A stretch of DNA of 43,742 bases from Chloroflexota bacterium (lineage in GTDB: Bacteria > Chloroflexota > Anaerolineae > Anaerolineales > UBA11858), in NCBI GenBank assembly GCA_018648225.1, contig JABGRQ010000071.1, positions 1 to 43,742 of the forward strand. Direction: 5' to 3'. The notes beneath the pieces are model-generated. The model searched no databases, was not told the origin of the DNA, and saw only the letters and a list, made by a program, of their open reading frames with translations. Made by a program: the position numbers and the translations under genes. Each line of letters opens with the position of its first letter. Position 1 is the stretch's first letter. Of the stretch, positions 42,894 through 43,742 are shown piece after piece.

Positions 42894-43103
42894 TTACGCA
42901 GCTGATTTCTGGCGCTTTGAACGCGAGATGCTCTTTTTACGGCGAATTGACTTCTTTCGTTGGATGCGACGCAATTCACTCTTGGATACGTGCCAGCGTT
43001 TGCGACGCACTGCGCTGAGAACACCACTCTTGGCAATCTTTTTGCGGAAGCGACGCAACAATTGTTCTTGCGATTCATTTGGACGTAGTTCTACCGTCGG
43101 CAA
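42894..43103 (-). CDS. rpsU: 30S ribosomal protein S21
   Basis: The 69-residue basic protein begins PTVELRPNESQEQLLRRFRK and ends in a Lys/Arg/Ser-rich tail, as S21 does. The start codon is TTG at 43103, with a strong GGAGGTGA upstream. S21 sits at the 30S platform near the anti-Shine-Dalgarno region. It lies downstream of the 23S-5S rRNA genes on the same strand and converges with the DHOD-like gene. Confidence 0.93.
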   Translation of the reverse strand: MPTVELRPNESQEQLLRRFRKKIAKSGVLSAVRRKRWHVSKSELRRIQRKKSIRRKKSISRSKRQKSAA

Positions 43104-43276
43104 ATTTCCTCACCTCCTTTATGTTGAGGAGTTGGAAAAACACGCTTGCGGTGTTTATATCCAGGCAACAAAAAAGGACGCATACTGGGAGCATACTCTC
43201 CAGCACACACCCTTATAGCTATAAACTGTGCGATTATAAATGATAATGTCAATTATATAAAATAGAAAAAAGTCTC
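43104..43276 (-). other. Leader between 5S rRNA and rpsU
   Basis: 173 bases, AT-rich near 5S. A TTGACA (43247-43252) and a TATAAT (43233-43238) occur on the minus strand but are only eight bases apart, so they are not a standard pair. A small inverted repeat (CCTCAAC / GTTGAGG-like, around 43110-43133) overlaps the rpsU Shine-Dalgarno zone. No other gene is seen. Confidence 0.35.
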
Positions 43277-43393
43277 CTTGGCGATGACCTACTCTCCCAG
43301 GGGGCTACCCCCCAAGTACCATCGGCGCTGGCGGTCTTAACTTCCGGGTTCGGGATGTGGCCGGGTGTACCTCCGTCGCTAGAATCACCAAAG
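43277..43393 (-). rRNA. rrf: 5S ribosomal RNA
   Basis: On the minus strand the sequence holds the 5S hallmarks: ACACCCGGCCACATCCCGAAC, split here as CACCCGGCCACATCC and CGAACCCGGAAGTTAAG, then GCCGATGGTACTTGG and GGGAGAGTAGG. The two ends (CTTTGG...CCAAGG) form helix I. Length about 117 bases. Confidence 0.95.
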
Positions 43394-43491
43394 AGACTTT
43401 TATTCACTAAGTTGTTAACTTACTGAACTGAATATGTTGCGATAATCAAATGACAAGTTCCGAAAAGTTCTGAGTTCTCCGCACCACGAAG

Positions 43492-43742
<251 letters not shown>

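Noticed and set aside
43233-43252. TTGACA and TATAAT as the rpsU promoter
   Set aside because: They are only eight bases apart, which does not fit sigma70 spacing.

Overview
The window looks like chromosomal DNA of an uncultured, probably anaerobic member of the Chloroflexota (Anaerolineae-like). This is inferred from gene content, not from a search: Cys-anchored secreted proteins with PD40 or Ig-like domains, a giant BTAD/AAA/TPR regulator, a COG2403 GTPase, a quinate-dehydrogenase-like protein, NifJ beside a DHOD-like protein, a stand-alone formate-dehydrogenase-type molybdoenzyme, and roughly 50% GC with many small dispersed repeats. No phage, integrase, IS transposase or CRISPR array is visible.

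Layout. 1-320: the start of a secreted-protein gene on the minus strand, cut by the window edge. 656-4464: a kinase / M23 / aminotransferase fusion, then a hemolysin-III-type membrane protein. 4589-6582 (minus): a DUF2892 membrane protein and a secreted SGNH-like protein. 6732-13869: formate-dehydrogenase-like oxidoreductase, a 110-nt hairpin, rpsT, argS, a COG2403 GTPase and a secreted FGE-fold protein. 13941-17450: an orphan beta-class DNA methyltransferase, convergent with an atypical OmpR-family regulator, then hutI and a tiny membrane protein. 17474-21629: an HD hydrolase, then a tightly coupled run of aconitase-X swivel subunit, DinB-like protein, CcrM-type methyltransferase, ferredoxin and PD40 protein. 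21725-25542: a 36-aa basic peptide, a quinate-dehydrogenase-like protein (minus), yccF, a selenocysteine-containing peroxiredoxin and a secreted HExxH protein. 25755-33351: a 1288-aa regulator followed by three lipoprotein genes. 33420-37928: a PEP-utilising enzyme, DNA polymerase IV and a DUF6504-like protein. 38161-42795: pyruvate:ferredoxin oxidoreductase and a DHOD-like protein. 42894-43742 (minus): rpsU, 5S rRNA and the 3' end of 23S rRNA.

Most notable points. (1) The peroxiredoxin at 23469-23933 has an in-frame TGA exactly where the first Cys of its CxxC motif belongs, followed by a SECIS-like hairpin, so it is very probably a selenoprotein read through as U-x-x-C. (2) Several proteins carry in-frame stretches that look like small repeats normally found between genes: heptamer runs in hutI and the HD gene, two palindromic elements in the PEP-utilising enzyme, two GC-rich elements in the regulator. 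This recalls the palindromic elements of Rickettsia genes. (3) A close CcrM (GANTC methyltransferase) look-alike sits in a five-gene coupled operon with an orphan DUF126 subunit. (4) A three-part kinase / metallopeptidase / phospho-lyase-type fusion opens the window. (5) Four degenerate inverted repeats lie in the leaders of argS, the COG2403 gene, the DUF126 gene and dinB.
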